A stretch of DNA of 64,000 bases from Mesobacillus selenatarsenatis SF-1 (GTDB lineage: Bacteria > Bacillota > Bacilli > Bacillales > Cytobacillaceae): NCBI RefSeq assembly GCF_000813125.1, contig NZ_BASE01000012.1, positions 1 through 64,000 of the forward strand, written 5' to 3'. The translations under genes and the position numbers were made by a program. Shown here in pieces: positions 61,806-64,000 of the stretch (position 1 is its first letter; each line of letters opens with the position of its first letter). Below the pieces are notes generated by a model. The model did no database searches, was not told where the DNA came from, and worked only from the letters and a program-made list of their open reading frames with translations.

Positions 61806-62576
61806 ATGAAGAAAATATTATTCTTTTTTATAATCATTCTGTTTCTGATCACAGGCTGTTCGTCTGGCCCGGATCCCAAAGAGGAATCGCTTGATAACGT
61901 CCCCGAACTATTGGAGGTCTCAATTATCACTCCTGAAAATATCGAGGCCAATGAGGAGATTACAATCAAAGCAGAGGTAATTCAGGGAGAGGAAAAAGTC
62001 ATTGATGCAGATGAGGTGAAATTTGAAATCTGGAAATCTGGTCAGGAAAACCATGAAATGATACCGGCACAAAACGAGAAAGATGGCACATATTCCATCA
62101 AGAAAAGCTTCAGCGAAGGCGGGAAATATTTCATTGTGGCTCACACAACAGCAAACCGGATGCATAGCATGCCAAAGAAGGAAGTAATTGTGCTGGGTGT
62201 TGACTCAGACCATGAACACACTGCTGACGAGGAAAATGAAAAAGATGATCAACATTCCAATCATGGTCATAACGACCACCATAATAGCGAGGCAACCTTC
62301 GATTTCCATGCTCCTTCAACGATAAAAAACAACAAGCCTACCGAGTTAACGGTTAAGATTGCTCAGGAAGAACAGCTAATTACTGGTGCTGTAGTCCGTT
62401 TTGAAATCTGGCAAGAGAACGATACGAAGCATCAATTCATCGAAGCGAATGAAAATTCATCAGGAACTTATTCCGCTGATTTCAGCTTCCCTGGTAAAGG
62501 GCATTTTATAGTGAAAATACATGTGGAAAAAGGAAATATCCATGACCATACAGAGAAAACGGTAGAAGTTGAATAA
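61806..62576 (+). CDS. Lipoprotein with two FixH/YtkA-like domains
   Basis: 256 residues from ATG at 61806 (GGAG nine bases upstream). Lipobox FLITGC (Cys 18), a first beta-sandwich (SIITPENIEANEEITIKAEV ... FIVAHTTANRMHSMPKKEV), a His/Asp-rich linker (DHEHTADEE, HSNHGHNDHHN) and a second copy of the domain. Fits a metal-binding lipoprotein, perhaps copper or zinc related. Confidence 0.85.
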   Translation: MKKILFFFIIILFLITGCSSGPDPKEESLDNVPELLEVSIITPENIEANEEITIKAEVIQGEEKVIDADEVKFEIWKSGQENHEMIPAQNEKDGTYSIKKSFSEGGKYFIVAHTTANRMHSMPKKEVIVLGVDSDHEHTADEENEKDDQHSNHGHNDHHNSEATFDFHAPSTIKNNKPTELTVKIAQEEQLITGAVVRFEIWQENDTKHQFIEANENSSGTYSADFSFPGKGHFIVKIHVEKGNIHDHTEKTVEVE

Positions 62577-62596
62577 AACCCATCTCAAAATAAAAA

Positions 62597-62633
62597 ATGC
62601 TCATTTACCTTTTTTAAAAGGCATGAGCATTTT
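62597..62633. terminator. Terminator of the FixH-like gene
   Basis: AAAATGCTCAT ... ATGAGCATTTT. Confidence 0.88.
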
Positions 62634-62792
62634 ATCACACTTGTTATATCTTCCGTATTTAATAATTTAAATTAATGCAGATGGTTATTCAAAATCATAA
62701 CAACGGCAGTTGAACGATCCTTATTCACCTTCTAATGATAAAGGTCAATAAAAATTGACGCCATTTTTAGGAATCAGTGAATAAATCGGCCT

Positions 62793-63554
62793 TTATTTTG
62801 TATTATTCAGCCCTAAAAAATATAAGGCTTCTTTAACACCGGAAAAAGTTTTTACGTTTTCTAAGTTGATGCCAAGTTTAACTGCTTCTACGGCTAATTC
62901 TGGCCTTACCCCTGTTATGATGCACTTTACACCAATTAATTTTAGCACATTGCTGAGTTTAAAAAGAGAATCAATCACTAAATTATCAATTTTATAAATT
63001 CCTGAACAATCTATAATCAAACTCCTTACTTCTTGCTCTTGAACATTGGCTGGTACTAATTCTAAGAGTTGTTCTGCTCTATCTTGATTTATTGCTCCCA
63101 ACAAAGGAAGCACAGCAATGCCTTTTAAAAGGGGTACAATATTTGACGCTAACTCATCTATTTGTCTATTCATTACATATTGTGCTTTTTCTTGCTGTTT
63201 TCTCTCCGTGATGTCTTTTACATAAGTTTGAATGGCCTTTGTTTCCCCTATCTTAATAGGGTGACAATATAACTCAACCTCAACTTGGGTTTCATCCATT
63301 CTATATATAGTTTCCTCAATAAGCTCTGCTGGTTCATTATAAGCCCCGGATATTCTTTTTGTAATTGCGGGTTTAGAAGAGTCTTTAAAGATATCCAACG
63401 GACTTGCCCCAATTACTTCGTCTCTTGAGGCTCTAAAAAATTTTTCTGCAGCTTCATTTATATATATGATCTTCAGTTGCGTATGAACAATTAGCGGATC
63501 CAGTGCATATTCAATTACTTCCTTGTAATCAATACCTTCAATGTTTTCACTCAT
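62793..63554 (-). CDS. PAS-STAS (RsbR-like) protein
   Basis: 253 residues with GGGAG upstream. N-terminal PAS (about 10-115, LIVHTQLKIIYINEAAEKFFR) and C-terminal STAS with LIIDCSGIYKIDNLVID and ITGVRPELAVEA. A short PAS-linker-STAS layout differs from the two RsbR-like proteins earlier in the window. Confidence 0.9.
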   Translation of the reverse strand: MSENIEGIDYKEVIEYALDPLIVHTQLKIIYINEAAEKFFRASRDEVIGASPLDIFKDSSKPAITKRISGAYNEPAELIEETIYRMDETQVEVELYCHPIKIGETKAIQTYVKDITERKQQEKAQYVMNRQIDELASNIVPLLKGIAVLPLLGAINQDRAEQLLELVPANVQEQEVRSLIIDCSGIYKIDNLVIDSLFKLSNVLKLIGVKCIITGVRPELAVEAVKLGINLENVKTFSGVKEALYFLGLNNTK

Positions 63555-63786
63555 TACATCACTCCCTAGACAAAGGGTAAATCATTTTATCGTTGTATAC
63601 AAGGAGAACCACTTTACCATTAAATTTAAAATTGACCTATCCTAATTCGAAAGAAGGCAAAAAGCCAGCAATCAATTTACTATTCTCTACAGTTATCCCC
63701 CCGTAATTTACGATTGGGTTGGAGTCGGAATATGTATATTAACCCAAAACTCCCCCTTTGTTGTAAACTGAATAGCAGACAGCAAA

Positions 63787-63822
63787 AAGCTGAACCTACT
63801 TATCATTCATAGGTTCAGCTTT
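63787..63822. terminator. Terminator hairpin
   Basis: AAAGCTGAACCTA, loop, TAGGTTCAGCTTT; T-rich on both sides. Confidence 0.85.
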
Positions 63823-63833
63823 ATTGTGCTTTT

Positions 63834-63948
63834 ACCGTTAATTATTCGAAATTTAACGGTTGGTACCAATATTTGTACGGTTGGCTCATTTAATTATACG
63901 GTTAGCGCAAATAATTTAACGGTTGCAGAAGATTTTTTAACGGTTAGG
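63834..63948. repeat. ACGGTT array with 21-bp period
   Basis: ACGGTT at 63856, 63877, 63898, 63919 and 63940, each exactly 21 bp apart, plus ACCGTT at 63834. Flanks are usually TTTA before and GG or AG after. Iteron-like. Confidence 0.8.
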
Positions 63949-64000
63949 TCCATTTTATCCTCGTTGTTCCTCTTTTAATCCTGGTTAAACATGATTTAAT

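Larger units (their letters stand above)
63555..64000. other. Intergenic region to the window end, 446 bp
   Basis: Holds a terminator (63787-63822) and the 21-bp ACGGTT array (63834-63948). No gene seen; the region may continue past the window. Confidence 0.6.

Noticed and set aside
63834-63948. CRISPR array
   Set aside because: The repeated part is only about 6-10 bp and the spacing of 21 bp is too short; no cas genes nearby.
1-64000. Prophage, conjugative element or insertion sequence
   Set aside because: No capsid, terminase, transposase, relaxase or recombinase frame was seen on either strand.

Overview
The window looks like the chromosome of a low-GC Gram-positive spore-former of the Bacillaceae (Bacillus, Mesobacillus or Cytobacillus type). 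This rests on strong AGGAGG ribosome binding sites, frequent TTG and GTG starts, a T-box in front of proS, RsbR-type STAS proteins, YesL/DUF624, YdcZ pairs, and Bacillus families such as DUF4275, DUF2164 and DUF1871. No rRNA, tRNA, CRISPR array, prophage or insertion sequence was found. Species was not determined.

Two blocks are accessory: about 1-8.3 kb and about 35.7-53.4 kb. Both are AT-rich and hold short, mostly unrelated genes, nearly all on the minus strand: GNAT acetyltransferases, a Nudix hydrolase, methyltransferases, an aminoglycoside 6-adenylyltransferase, immunity-type proteins (imm11, SUKH, DUF2019), small lipoproteins and small membrane proteins. Most genes end in, or within a few tens of bases of, a repeated element of about 60-95 bp, called here the cassette-end repeat (CER). 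About 30 full or partial copies are visible. Read with the genes, a type A CER is a short core, a terminator hairpin with a T-tract, a second copy of the core about 60 bp away, and a second imperfect hairpin. A type B variant shares the core. The architecture (one small gene plus one conserved 3-prime module, uniform orientation, variable cargo) resembles an integron cassette array, but no integrase is present. Several cargo genes are broken by frameshifts or in-frame stops. This is the best candidate here for an undescribed system; mobility is inference.

The backbone between and after these blocks is ordinary. 8.5-13 kb holds an MMPL exporter with an OmpR-type response regulator and sensor kinase. 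14.1-15.8 kb is an ECF sigma factor with a membrane-anchored partner. 16.1-24.3 kb is a sugar utilisation locus (secreted alpha/alpha-barrel-like protein, LacI regulator, GH1 beta-glucosidase, YesL, two permeases, binding protein) with three matching GAAACCGRTTTC operators. 25-26.8 kb is proS with a T-box leader. 27-33.5 kb has two RsbR-like proteins (a third lies at 62.8-63.6 kb), a frameshifted soluble chemoreceptor, a DinB protein, and a YdcZ / YeiL-like regulator / YdcZ operon with a perfect palindrome upstream. 34-37 kb has small membrane proteins, a CMD protein divergent from an AsnC regulator, a HAD phosphatase and a DinB protein. A second ECF sigma pair lies at 38-39.6 kb, inside the second accessory block.

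53.5-58.8 kb is a Fur-box-controlled siderophore ABC transporter divergent from a ferredoxin-NADP reductase-like flavoprotein. It is followed by a Cas4/AddB-like four-cysteine protein and an endonuclease I family protein. The window ends with a FixH-like lipoprotein, a PAS-STAS protein and a 21-bp-period ACGGTT repeat array running to about 63.95 kb.
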